From UBA5704 sp036380715 (GTDB lineage: Bacteria > Acidobacteriota > Thermoanaerobaculia > Multivoradales > UBA5704): a DNA stretch of 31,213 nt. Positions 18,350 to 26,007 of this stretch are shown one piece after another. The notes below the pieces were generated by a model that was not told the DNA's origin, did no database searches, and was given only the letters and a program-made list of their open reading frames with translations. Every line of letters begins with the position of its first letter. The first letter of the stretch is position 1. The position numbers and the translations under genes were made by a program. Where the stretch lies: contig DASVEF010000170.1 in the NCBI GenBank assembly GCA_036380715.1, positions 1 to 31,213 on the forward strand, in the 5' to 3' direction.

Positions 18350-19888
18350 TCATGGGCGGCTGAAACCGTGTCGCCGGATCAGCTCTTCGCCGATCTCCTC
18401 CGCACCGATGCCGCTCGCCTGGAGGAGCACCAGCAGGTGATACAGGAGATCGGCGGCCTCGCCGACCAGGGCGGAGCGGCGCCCGCCCTCCTCGCCTTTG
18501 CCTTCCAGGGCGACCGCCGCGATGGCGGTCTCGACCCCCTCCTCCCCCACCTTCTGGGCGACGCGCTCGATCCCCTGAGCCAGCAGGCGCGCCGTGTAGC
18601 TCGTCTCGGGATCGGCGCCGCGCCGCGATTCCAGGACCGCCGCCAGCCACCCCAGCTCCAGCCGGGCGGGGTTGGGCTCGAAGCAGGTCCGGGTGCCGCG
18701 GTGGCAGGCGGGCCCGGCCGGCCGTGCCCGTACCAGCAGGGCGTCGCCGTCGCAATCCGCGACCATCTCGACCAGCTCCAGTGTATTGCCGGAGGTCTCC
18801 CCCTTGCGCCAGAGCGACTGCCGCGAGCGGCTCCAGAAGTGGACCTGGCCGGTGGAGAGAGTCAGGTCGATCGCCTCCTGATTGGCGTAGGCGAGCATGA
18901 GGACGGCTCCGGTGGCGACGTCCTGGACGATGACGGGGACAAGTCCGCGATTGTCGAAGCGGAGGGCCCCCACCCGGTCCTCACCCCCCTGGCCCCCCTC
19001 TCCCATCGCCCTCCCCCCTACCGGGAGAGGGGGGAAAGGAGTGTTTTTCTCAGGTCTTTCTCCCCCCTCTCCCGGGGGCAGGGGGGGCGATGGGAGAGGG
19101 GGGCCGGGGGGGTGAGGAGGGCGGGGGGCCGGCCGCACTGGGAATCCCGCGGAAGAAAGCGCCCTTTTCACCTCCCCCACCGTATACGTCCCCTCATGAA
19201 AAATCGACGCCGCCAGCACCGCCGCGGCCCCGGCCCCCAGGGCCTGGGCGAGGTGCTCGGGCCTGCCCGCGCCTCCTGAGGCGATCACCGGGACCTCGAC
19301 GGCGCGGGTCACCTCGGCGAGCAGGTCGAGGTCGTAGCCTCCCTGGGTGCCGTCGCGGTCGATGCTGGTGAGCAGGATCTCGCCCGCGCCGCGCTCCACG
19401 CCTTCGCGGATCCAGGCCAGGGCGTCCAGCCCCGTGGGCTTGCGGCCCCCCTGGATCACCACCTCCCAGCCGCCGTCGCGGCGGCGGGCGTCCACCGAGA
19501 GGACCACGCACTGGCTGCCGAAGCGGCGGGCCAGCTCGCCGATCAGCTCCGGCCGCTGCACGGCGGCCGAGTTGATGCCGACCTTGTCGGCCCCGGCGAG
19601 GAGAAGCCGCCGGGCGTCCTCCTCGCCGCGCACGCCGCCGCCGACGGTCAGCGGGATGAACACCCGCTCGGCCGTCCGCCGCACCCAATCCAGATCCGTG
19701 TCGCGCCCTTCGGGAGCCGCGCCGATGTCCAGGAAGACGATCTCGTCCGCGCCCTGCCCGGCATAGCGCAGCGCGCTTTCGGCGGGGTCTCCCTGGTCCC
19801 GGAGGTCCTGGAAGCGGACCCCTTTCACGACCCGGCCGGCGGAGACGTCCAGGCAGGGGATCACGCGGCGGGCGAGGTTCGTCTTCAT
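18350..19888 (-). CDS. hisF: HisF-HisI-HisE three-domain frame
   Basis: One 512-codon frame encodes three enzymes. Residues 1-255 are HisF (cyclase of IGP synthase: RRVIPCLDVSAGRVVKGVRF with catalytic Asp, TVGGGV, SIDRDGTQGGYD, VIASGGAGRPEH). Residues 305-410 are HisI (FDNRGLVPVIVQD, HFWSRSRQSLWRKGETSGN, DCDGDALLV, GPACHRGTRTCF with the zinc Cys/His set). The last 90 are HisE (QKVGEEGVETAIAA, EAADLLYHLLVLL). Between HisF and HisI lie about 45 residues of Pro/Gly-rich sequence encoded by a REP pair. Either this is a true fusion, or HisI restarts at GTG 18973, which follows a GGTGAGGA stretch. HisIE fusions are common; joining HisF to them is unusual. ATG 19888 overlaps the hisA stop. Confidence 0.9.
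   Translation of the reverse strand: MKTNLARRVIPCLDVSAGRVVKGVRFQDLRDQGDPAESALRYAGQGADEIVFLDIGAAPEGRDTDLDWVRRTAERVFIPLTVGGGVRGEEDARRLLLAGADKVGINSAAVQRPELIGELARRFGSQCVVLSVDARRRDGGWEVVIQGGRKPTGLDALAWIREGVERGAGEILLTSIDRDGTQGGYDLDLLAEVTRAVEVPVIASGGAGRPEHLAQALGAGAAAVLAASIFHEGTYTVGEVKRALSSAGFPVRPAPRPPHPPGPPLPSPPLPPGEGGERPEKNTPFPPLPVGGRAMGEGGQGGEDRVGALRFDNRGLVPVIVQDVATGAVLMLAYANQEAIDLTLSTGQVHFWSRSRQSLWRKGETSGNTLELVEMVADCDGDALLVRARPAGPACHRGTRTCFEPNPARLELGWLAAVLESRRGADPETSYTARLLAQGIERVAQKVGEEGVETAIAAVALEGKGEEGGRRSALVGEAADLLYHLLVLLQASGIGAEEIGEELIRRHGFSRP
18979..19117. repeat. REP-like inverted pair inside the hisF-hisI frame
   Basis: Opposed copies CCTCACCCCCCTGGCCCCCC (from 18979) and the mirror ending GGGGGGGTGAGG (19117) flank a variable centre of about 30 bp. 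The whole pair is read through as the HisF-HisI linker without a stop. Confidence 0.85.
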
Positions 19889-20598
19889 GACTTGAAGACT
19901 CCCAGGGCGTCGGCCACGGTGAAGGCGCCTTCGTAGATCGCCCGGCCGACGATCACGCCCGCGATCTCCGGGGTCTTCCGGGCCGTCCTCAGGTCGTCCA
20001 GGCTGCGCACCCCTCCCGAGAGGAGGGCGGGGAGTCCTGAATCCGTCGCCACCTGGACCGTCAATTCGAAGTTGGGGCCGGTCAGCATGCCGTCGCGCTC
20101 CACGTCGGTCACCAGGATCGCCGGACAGGGGGCTCCCTTCAGGCCCGCGCAGAGGTCGCCGGGCGATCGCCGCGCCCCTTCCGTCCAGCCCGCGACGCGC
20201 ACCTCACCCCGCTCCACGTCGAGAGCGGGCACGAGCCGCGCCGGGAGCTCCTCGGCCATCTCGCGAAAGAGGTCCGGGTCGCGGGCCACCAGAGAGCCGA
20301 TCACCACGCGGTCACAGCCGGCGTCGAGCGCCCAGAGGACCGCGTCGCGGTCACGCAGGCCGCCGCCGAGCTGCACGGGCATCCGCGCGGCCAGCTTGCG
20401 GAGGAGGTCGCGCTGCGGCGGCTCGCCGAAGGCGGCGTCGAGGTCCACGACGTGGACGCGGCGGACTCCGAGGCCTGAATACGTGCCGAGGAGGGCGAGC
20501 GGATCCTCGGCGTAGACCGTCTCCCGGGAGGCGTCCCCCTGGCGGAGGCGGACGGCGCGACCGCGCCGCAGGTCAATGGCCGGCAGCAGATCCGTCAT
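19885..20598 (-). CDS. hisA: ProFAR isomerase
   Basis: This 237-residue TIM barrel opens the ribose of ProFAR to PRFAR. It has LLPAIDLRRGRAVRLRQGD with the catalytic Asp, VDLDAAFG, VQLGGGLRDRDA, VVIGSLVA, the second Asp in VTDVERDGMLTGPN, and ALLSGGVRSLDDL. Its ATG lies 26 bp inside hisH and its stop overlaps the hisF start. Confidence 0.96.
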   Translation of the reverse strand: MTDLLPAIDLRRGRAVRLRQGDASRETVYAEDPLALLGTYSGLGVRRVHVVDLDAAFGEPPQRDLLRKLAARMPVQLGGGLRDRDAVLWALDAGCDRVVIGSLVARDPDLFREMAEELPARLVPALDVERGEVRVAGWTEGARRSPGDLCAGLKGAPCPAILVTDVERDGMLTGPNFELTVQVATDSGLPALLSGGVRSLDDLRTARKTPEIAGVIVGRAIYEGAFTVADALGVFKS

Positions 20599-21196
20599 GA
20601 GCCATCCTCAGGAAATTGTCGAGCAGCCGCAGCCCAACCTCGCCGCTGCGCTCCGGGTGGAACTGAGTGCCCATCACCCGCTCCTTGCCGGCGACGGCCG
20701 GAAAGACGCGGCCGTGAGTGCAGCGCGCCAGGCACAGCTCGTCGGGCATCCCTTCGGGGGCGTAGCTGTGGACGAAGTAGACATAGTCCGCGAGCCCTTC
20801 GACCAGGGGGTGGCCGGCGAGGTCGTGCAGGAGGTTCCAGCCGATGTGCGGCACCGGCACTCCCTGAGGGAGGCGCGTGACACGACCGGGCAGGAGCCCC
20901 AGGCCGTCCACCTCGCGGAACTCCTCGCCCGACTCGAAAAGGAGCTGGAAGCCGACGCAGATCCCGAGCAGGTACGCCCCCTGGTCGAGCGCCGCGTGGA
21001 GGGCCTTCTCCATCTCCCCGCGCAGAGCCTCGCGCGGCGGCGCGAAGGCTCCGACGCCCGGCAGCAGCAGGCAGCGCCCCTGCGCCACCCGGCCGGGGTC
21101 CAGGGTGATTTCCGCGCCGGCGCCGATGCGCTCCAGGGCGCGGACCAGGTTGCCCAGGTTGCCGACTCCGGCGTCGATGACGAGGACGCGGCTCAT
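20573..21196 (-). CDS. hisH: Imidazole glycerol phosphate synthase glutaminase subunit
   Basis: This 207-residue class I amidotransferase pairs with HisF. It has VIDAGVGNLGNLVRAL, LLPGVGAF, the nucleophile in LLGICVGFQLLFESG, VPHIGWN, YFVHSYAP and the His/Glu pair in GTQFHPERSGEVG. Its ATG overlaps the hisB stop as ATGA. HisH and HisF are separate proteins here, with hisA between them. Confidence 0.96.
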   Translation of the reverse strand: MSRVLVIDAGVGNLGNLVRALERIGAGAEITLDPGRVAQGRCLLLPGVGAFAPPREALRGEMEKALHAALDQGAYLLGICVGFQLLFESGEEFREVDGLGLLPGRVTRLPQGVPVPHIGWNLLHDLAGHPLVEGLADYVYFVHSYAPEGMPDELCLARCTHGRVFPAVAGKERVMGTQFHPERSGEVGLRLLDNFLRMAHDGSAAGH

Positions 21197-23010
21197 GCGG
21201 AGAGCGTCCCCTTGGTGCTCGGCACCTCGGCGGCGCCGGAGCGCATGGCCACGGCTTGGCGGAGCGCCAGCGCCACGGCCTTGAAGGCGGCCTCGGCGGC
21301 GTGATGGCCGTTGCGGGCGGCCAGGATGTCCAGATGCAGCGTCAGCCGGCCGCGGTCGGCCATCGCCTGGAAGAAGTCGGCGACCAGGGTGAGCGGGAAG
21401 TCCGGAGTCACCCACCCGGCGGCCACCTCGCGGGGAGCGCTGTAGGAGAAGGTCCCGCGGCCCGAGAGATCGACCACCGCCCGGGCCAGAGCCTCGTCGA
21501 GAGGAGCGTAGGCGTGAGCGAAGCGGACGATCCCCCGCCGCTCCCCCAGCGCCTCGGCCAGCGCCTCGCCGAAGGCGATCCCCACGTCCTCGACCGTGTG
21601 GTGGAGGTCGACGTGCGTATCGCCGGTCGCTTCCAGCTCCATTCCGATTCCGGCGTGCGTGACCAGAGCCTGGAGCATGTGGCCGAAGAATCCGTTGGGC
21701 ACGTCGATCTGGCGGTCTCCGCCGTCGAGGGAGAGGGCGAGGCGGATTCTCGTTTCTCCGGTCGTCCTCTCGACCGAGCCGTTGCGGCCCCTCACCCCCT
21801 GACCCCCTCTCCCATCCCCTCCCTTCCCGCCGGGAGAGGGGGAAAGACCGAGATCCCAACGTTTTTCTCCCCCTCTCCCGGAAGGGTGTGAGGGGGTGGG
21901 AGAGGGGGCCGGGGGGTGAGGGGCCCCCTCCCGGATCTCCGCCAACGCCAGATGCGTATCCCTGAGCGCCGCCCCGCTCCCCACCGACACCCGCAGGCAT
22001 CCGGCCAGCCCTGGATACCCGCTCACGTCGCGGACCAGGATGCCCCGCGCGGCGAGCCCCTGAGCGATTTCCCTGGCGCGTTCCTGGGACCCGCTGCGGA
22101 TCAGGATGAAATTGGCCTCCGACGGCAACGGCTCCAGCCCCTCCTCGACCAGCATGCGGAGCCACTGCGCCCGGCGCGCCACGATCACCCGGACGCGGCG
22201 CTGCGCCTCCTCGTCGGCCTCCAGCACCACGCGGCCGGCAGCCACGGCCGCGTGGCTCAGGTTGTAGGGGAGCTTGACCTTGATCAGCTCGGCGACCAGG
22301 CGCGGGTCGGCCATGAGGTAGCCGAGGCGCAGGCCGGCGAGCGACCAGGCCTTGGAGAAAGTGCGGAAGAGGACCAGGTTCGGGTAGCGGGCGAGCAGCG
22401 GCCGGTAGTCCCAGCGGCAGAATTCGCCATAGGCGTTGTCGAGCAACAGCGGCGCCTCCAGCCGGTCGAGGTAGTAGGCGATGCGGTCCGGGGACAGCGC
22501 GTCGCCCGTCGGGTTGTTCGGCGAGCAGAGGAGCACCGGCCGGCGCGGATCGCGCTCGATCTCGGCCTCGATCTCGTCGGCCTGGAGGCGCAGGTCGTCG
22601 CGCGGAGGGAGGAAGCGCGGCACGCCCGCGGCCTTGAGGACGAACGACTTGTAGAGGCCGAAGCTCGGCTCGGCGCCGAGCACCTCGCCGCCGGGCGGCA
22701 CGAGCGCCGTGAGCGCCACGCCGAGCAGCTCGTTGGAGCCGTTGCCGACCAGGACCCCTTCCCAGGGATGGCCGTGCAGGCGGCCGAGGTCCTGGCGCAG
22801 GGCGTCCGCGTGGAAGTCGGGATAGCGGGCCCAGTCCGCCCGCAGGAGCCGCTCGGCGACTCTCCGCTTCAGGCGCCAGGGCAGGTCCCACGGGACTTCG
22901 TTCTGGTCCAGCTTGTGCCGGCACGGCCGCAGGTCCAGGTGGTAGGCGCCGAGGCGTCGCAGCTCCGGCCGGACGAAGGTGGACGGATCGATCGATTTGC
23001 GGATGCTCAT
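21193..23010 (-). CDS. hisC: HisC-HisB two-domain frame
   Basis: One 605-codon frame. Residues 1-358 are histidinol-phosphate aminotransferase (DQNEVPWDLP, GNGSNELL, SPNNPTGDALS, DNAYGEF, and the PLP lysine in TFSKAWSLAGLRLGY). Residues 415-605 are imidazoleglycerol-phosphate dehydratase (VPNGFFGHMLQALVTHAG, the metal-binding HHTVEDVGIAFGEAL, DLSGRG, RNGHHAAEAAFKA, ending VPSTKGTLSA). HisB has FFGHML where FFDHML is most usual. Between them is a REP-encoded linker of about 50 residues. HisB could instead start at GTG 21795 inside the REP, giving a normal 200-residue HisB, but the ribosome site there is weak. No HisN-type phosphatase domain is present. ATG 23010 overlaps the hisD stop. Confidence 0.9.
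   Translation of the reverse strand: MSIRKSIDPSTFVRPELRRLGAYHLDLRPCRHKLDQNEVPWDLPWRLKRRVAERLLRADWARYPDFHADALRQDLGRLHGHPWEGVLVGNGSNELLGVALTALVPPGGEVLGAEPSFGLYKSFVLKAAGVPRFLPPRDDLRLQADEIEAEIERDPRRPVLLCSPNNPTGDALSPDRIAYYLDRLEAPLLLDNAYGEFCRWDYRPLLARYPNLVLFRTFSKAWSLAGLRLGYLMADPRLVAELIKVKLPYNLSHAAVAAGRVVLEADEEAQRRVRVIVARRAQWLRMLVEEGLEPLPSEANFILIRSGSQERAREIAQGLAARGILVRDVSGYPGLAGCLRVSVGSGAALRDTHLALAEIREGAPHPPAPSPTPSHPSGRGGEKRWDLGLSPSPGGKGGDGRGGQGVRGRNGSVERTTGETRIRLALSLDGGDRQIDVPNGFFGHMLQALVTHAGIGMELEATGDTHVDLHHTVEDVGIAFGEALAEALGERRGIVRFAHAYAPLDEALARAVVDLSGRGTFSYSAPREVAAGWVTPDFPLTLVADFFQAMADRGRLTLHLDILAARNGHHAAEAAFKAVALALRQAVAMRSGAAEVPSTKGTLSA
21788..21923. repeat. REP-like inverted pair inside the hisC-hisB frame
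   Basis: Opposed copies begin CCCCTCACCCCCTGACCCCC at 21788 and end in GGGGGGTGAGGGG near 21923. About 30 bp of variable sequence lies between the inner hairpin halves. It is translated in frame as the HisC-HisB linker. Confidence 0.85.
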
Positions 23011-24296
23011 CCCAGCCTCCTCCGGGCCGCCGCGGCGTGGGCGGGAAGCCCCTCGGCGTCGGCCAGAGTCGCGGCGGCGGCCGCACGGTGCGCGGCGGCC
23101 GCCGGCGTGAAGCGGATGCGGTGGCTGCGGCGCAGGAAGTCCTCGACGCCCAGCGACGAGGCGAAGCGGGCGCTGCCGCAGGTGGGCAGGACGTGGCTCG
23201 GACCGGCGATGTAGTCGCCGAAGACTTCGGGGGTCTGCGGACCGAGGAAGACGGCGCCGGCGGCGTGGATGCGCTCGGCGATCGCCTCCGCCTCCGGACC
23301 GACGAGCTGCAGGTGCTCGGGCGCGATCCGGTCGGCAAGATGGGCGGCCTCGTCCATGGTGCCCGCGATCAGGGCCGCTCCGAAGCTGGCGAGCGAGGCC
23401 CGGGCGGTCTCGGCGGTGGACAGCTCTCCGAGCTGGCGCTCGACCTCGCGGGCGACCTGTCTGGCGAGCGCCGCGTCGGTGGTGATCAGCACGGCCGCGG
23501 CCTTGGGATCGTGCTCCGCCTGGGCCAGGAGGTCGGCGGCCACGTCGGCCGGATCGGCGGAGGAATCCGCCACGATCACCACCTCGCTCGGCCCGGCCAG
23601 GCCGTCGATGGCCACGTCTCCCGCGACCAGCTTTTTCGCGGCGGTCACCCAGGCGTTGCCGGGGCCGACGATCTTGTCCACGCGGCGGACGGTCTCCGTA
23701 CCGTAAGCGAAGGCCGCGACCGCGTGCGCGCCGCCCATTCCCCAGACCTCCCCCACTCCCAGCCGTTCCAGCGTGTAGCGCAGCGCCGGGCTGGACCGGT
23801 AGGAGCCCGGCGGCGTGGCCACCGCGATCTCCCCGACGCCGGCCACCCGGGCGGGCACCACCGTCATCACCACGGTCGAGGGGTAGGAGGCCCGGCCTCC
23901 CGGCACGTAGACGCCGATCCGGCGCAGCGGCTCGATCCGCTCCTCCAGCTCGACACCGTCTTCCTCCATCCGGTAGCCCGTCCGGGCCTGCGGCGCATGG
24001 AAGCGCTCGACCGCGCCGATCGCCCGCTCCAGCGCCTCGGCGAAGCCGGCGGGGAGATCGCCGTGGCCCTGGGACGGCGCGAGCGCGAGGTCCGCCACCG
24101 ACTCCGCCACGGCGCCGTCCAGCTCGCGGGCGAAGGCGAGCAGGGCGTGGTCACCGCTCCGGCGGACGCTGGAGACGATTTTTTCAGCCCAGCGCAGAGT
24201 CCTGGCGTCCAGGACATCCTCGCTCCGGCGGGTCAGCCGCTCGACCATGCGACGGCCGGCGCGGGAGCCGGTCTCGAGGACGGCGAGCGGGCTCAC
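23007..24296 (-). CDS. hisD: Histidinol dehydrogenase
   Basis: This 429-residue NAD-dependent zinc enzyme does the last two oxidations to histidine. It has RIGVYVPGGRASYPSTVVM, GGAHAVAAFAYGTETV, KIVGPGNAWVTAAK, GPSEVVIVAD, the zinc/active-site QAEHDPKA, the catalytic EH in RIAPEHLQL and GDYIAGPSHVLPT. The start is GTG overlapping the hisG stop (GTGA). Confidence 0.97.
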   Translation of the reverse strand: MSPLAVLETGSRAGRRMVERLTRRSEDVLDARTLRWAEKIVSSVRRSGDHALLAFARELDGAVAESVADLALAPSQGHGDLPAGFAEALERAIGAVERFHAPQARTGYRMEEDGVELEERIEPLRRIGVYVPGGRASYPSTVVMTVVPARVAGVGEIAVATPPGSYRSSPALRYTLERLGVGEVWGMGGAHAVAAFAYGTETVRRVDKIVGPGNAWVTAAKKLVAGDVAIDGLAGPSEVVIVADSSADPADVAADLLAQAEHDPKAAAVLITTDAALARQVAREVERQLGELSTAETARASLASFGAALIAGTMDEAAHLADRIAPEHLQLVGPEAEAIAERIHAAGAVFLGPQTPEVFGDYIAGPSHVLPTCGSARFASSLGVEDFLRRSHRIRFTPAAAAHRAAAAATLADAEGLPAHAAAARRRLG

Positions 24297-24916
24297 GACA
24301 CCACCTCCGCGGCCTCCAGCCGGCCGATCCAGTCGTTGAGCAGCGCGCGATGGCGCAGGTACGAGGCCCGGTTGACCACCAGGCAGGCGGCCACCTCGGC
24401 GACGGTCTCGATCTCCACGAGGTTGTTCTCGGCGAGGGTGCGGCCGGTCTGGACGATGTCGAGCGCCATCTCGGCGAGGTGGAGGGCCGGAGCCAGCTCG
24501 ATCGAGCCGGAAAGCCTCACGATCTCGGCTCCCCAGGAGCGCTCGGCCACGACGCGCCGGGCCGTGTTCGGGTACTTGGTCGCCAGCCGCACCTGCCCGC
24601 CGGCCGGAGGCAGATCGCGCGCGCGGCCGATCAGCGACATCCGCGACCGCCCCTCGCGCAGCCGCACCGGGACGAGGAGATCGCCGTCCACCTCCGCCAG
24701 GACGTCGCTGCCCACGATCCCGCAGTCGGCCACGCCGTGCTCCACGTAGACCGGCAGGTCCCAGTCCTTGAGCGACAGGACCTCGATCCCGTCTTCGGGG
24801 AGCTGCGAGAGGAGGCTGCGCCCCGATCCGTCGAAGCGGCGGAGGAGGCCGGCGGCGCGGAACGCGGCCAGAGCCACCTCCAGGTTCCGCCCCTTGGGCA
24901 GGGCCAGGCGGATCAA
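24293..24916 (-). CDS. hisG: ATP phosphoribosyltransferase, short form
   Basis: This 207-residue HisG_S catalyses the committed step of His synthesis (ATP + PRPP). It has IRLALPKGRN, ADCGIVGSDVLAE, VRLATKYPNTARR, LSGSIELAP and ALDIVQTGRTLAENNL with the PRPP-binding loop. It lacks the C-terminal allosteric domain of long HisG, so it needs HisZ, encoded just upstream. It begins with TTG, has a strong GAGGAGGT site and overlaps hisZ (TTGA). Confidence 0.96.
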   Translation of the reverse strand: MIRLALPKGRNLEVALAAFRAAGLLRRFDGSGRSLLSQLPEDGIEVLSLKDWDLPVYVEHGVADCGIVGSDVLAEVDGDLLVPVRLREGRSRMSLIGRARDLPPAGGQVRLATKYPNTARRVVAERSWGAEIVRLSGSIELAPALHLAEMALDIVQTGRTLAENNLVEIETVAEVAACLVVNRASYLRHRALLNDWIGRLEAAEVVS

Positions 24917-26007
24917 GGCTTAACCTCCTCTGTCTTCTCCTCGGCGACGTGGGCCCTCACCCCCGACCCCTCTCCCGTCACCGGGAGAGGGGCGCCACCA
25001 CCCGTCCCGTCTTCCTCCCCCCTCTCCCGGTGACGGGAGAAGGGGGACGGGGGGGTGAGGGCCAGCAGCCGCTCCAGGCTGAGCGAGAAACCCACGGCCG
25101 GGACCTCGGCCCCGAGGCGGCGGAAGAGGCTGTCGTAGCGCCCGCCGCCGCCGACCGGCAGCGCCCCCGCTCCGGCATAGGCACGGAAGACGACCCCGTC
25201 GTAGTACGAGCGGCCTCCGGCCTCGACCGTCAGGCGCGGGTCCAGGCTGTGGCGGGCGAACTCGGCGAGGTCGACGGTCACGCGCGCCGCCGGGAAGATA
25301 TCGGCCAGCTCGTCGCAGACGGCCAGGAGCGCGCGCAGCCGGCCCGCAGCCTCCGGTCCCAGGTCGTCCGGTCGGTCCGGCAGTCCCGACTCCACGACCG
25401 CGAGCAGCCGCGGGCAGGCGCGCCGCACCGGCCCGCGCTCGCGCCGCGCCACGGCCGCCGCCAAGCCGACCGGGTCCTCCACATCGGCGTCGAGCAGCAG
25501 CCGGTCGAGCGCGCCGGCGAAGCCCATCACCACCTGGATCTCTTCGGATTCGGTCGGCGCCAGCGCGTCCATGAACAGGAGCAGGATCTCCCGCTCCGCG
25601 GCCTCCCCGGCGATCCCCAGCAGCTCGGCCCCGACCTGGTAGAACTCGCGCTGGCGGCCGGCCCTCTCCTCCTCGTAGCGCACCACGTCGCCGCGGTAGT
25701 AGACGCGGAGCGGCAGCGGCATCCCGGCCAGGCGGGGGGCGAGCAGGCGGGCCAGCATGGGCGTGAAGTCGGCGCGCAGGGCGAGCTGCTCGCCGTCGCG
25801 GTCGATGAAACGGTAGAGCTCGCTGCGGCTCGCCGGAGTGAGCAGCGCCTCGTACGGCTCCAGGTAGTCCAGGATGGGAAGGATCACCTCCGAGTAGCCG
25901 GCCCCCTGGAGGAGCGCGACCAGGCGCTCCTCCGTCTTCCGCCGTTGCCGCGCGCTCTCGAACAGGAGAGCCGCGACCCCGGTCGGCAGGGCGGCCGAGA
26001 TCTTCAC
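24913..26007 (-). CDS. hisZ: ATP phosphoribosyltransferase regulatory subunit
   Basis: This 364-residue HisRS-like protein confers histidine feedback control on short HisG. It has PTGVAALLFESARQRRKTEERL, the class II synthetase motif-2-like RADFTPMLARLLAPRL and RVYYRGDVVRYE, GRQREFYQVGAELLG, and GGGGRYDSLFRRLGAEVPAVGFSLSLERLLAL. From there about 40 residues of Arg/Gly/Pro-rich sequence are encoded by a REP pair, replacing or extending the normal C-terminus. The start is GTG with GGAGGAG, overlapping the aroDE stop. Confidence 0.95.
   Translation of the reverse strand: MKISAALPTGVAALLFESARQRRKTEERLVALLQGAGYSEVILPILDYLEPYEALLTPASRSELYRFIDRDGEQLALRADFTPMLARLLAPRLAGMPLPLRVYYRGDVVRYEEERAGRQREFYQVGAELLGIAGEAAEREILLLFMDALAPTESEEIQVVMGFAGALDRLLLDADVEDPVGLAAAVARRERGPVRRACPRLLAVVESGLPDRPDDLGPEAAGRLRALLAVCDELADIFPAARVTVDLAEFARHSLDPRLTVEAGGRSYYDGVVFRAYAGAGALPVGGGGRYDSLFRRLGAEVPAVGFSLSLERLLALTPPSPFSRHRERGEEDGTGGGAPLPVTGEGSGVRAHVAEEKTEEVKP
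24954..25061. repeat. REP-like inverted pair encoding the HisZ tail
   Basis: Opposed copies run from CCCTCACCCCCGACCCCTCT (24954) to GGGGGGGTGAGGGC (25061), each with the CCCGTCACCGGG-type inner hairpin. The pair lies within the last 45 codons of hisZ, just before hisG. Confidence 0.85.
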
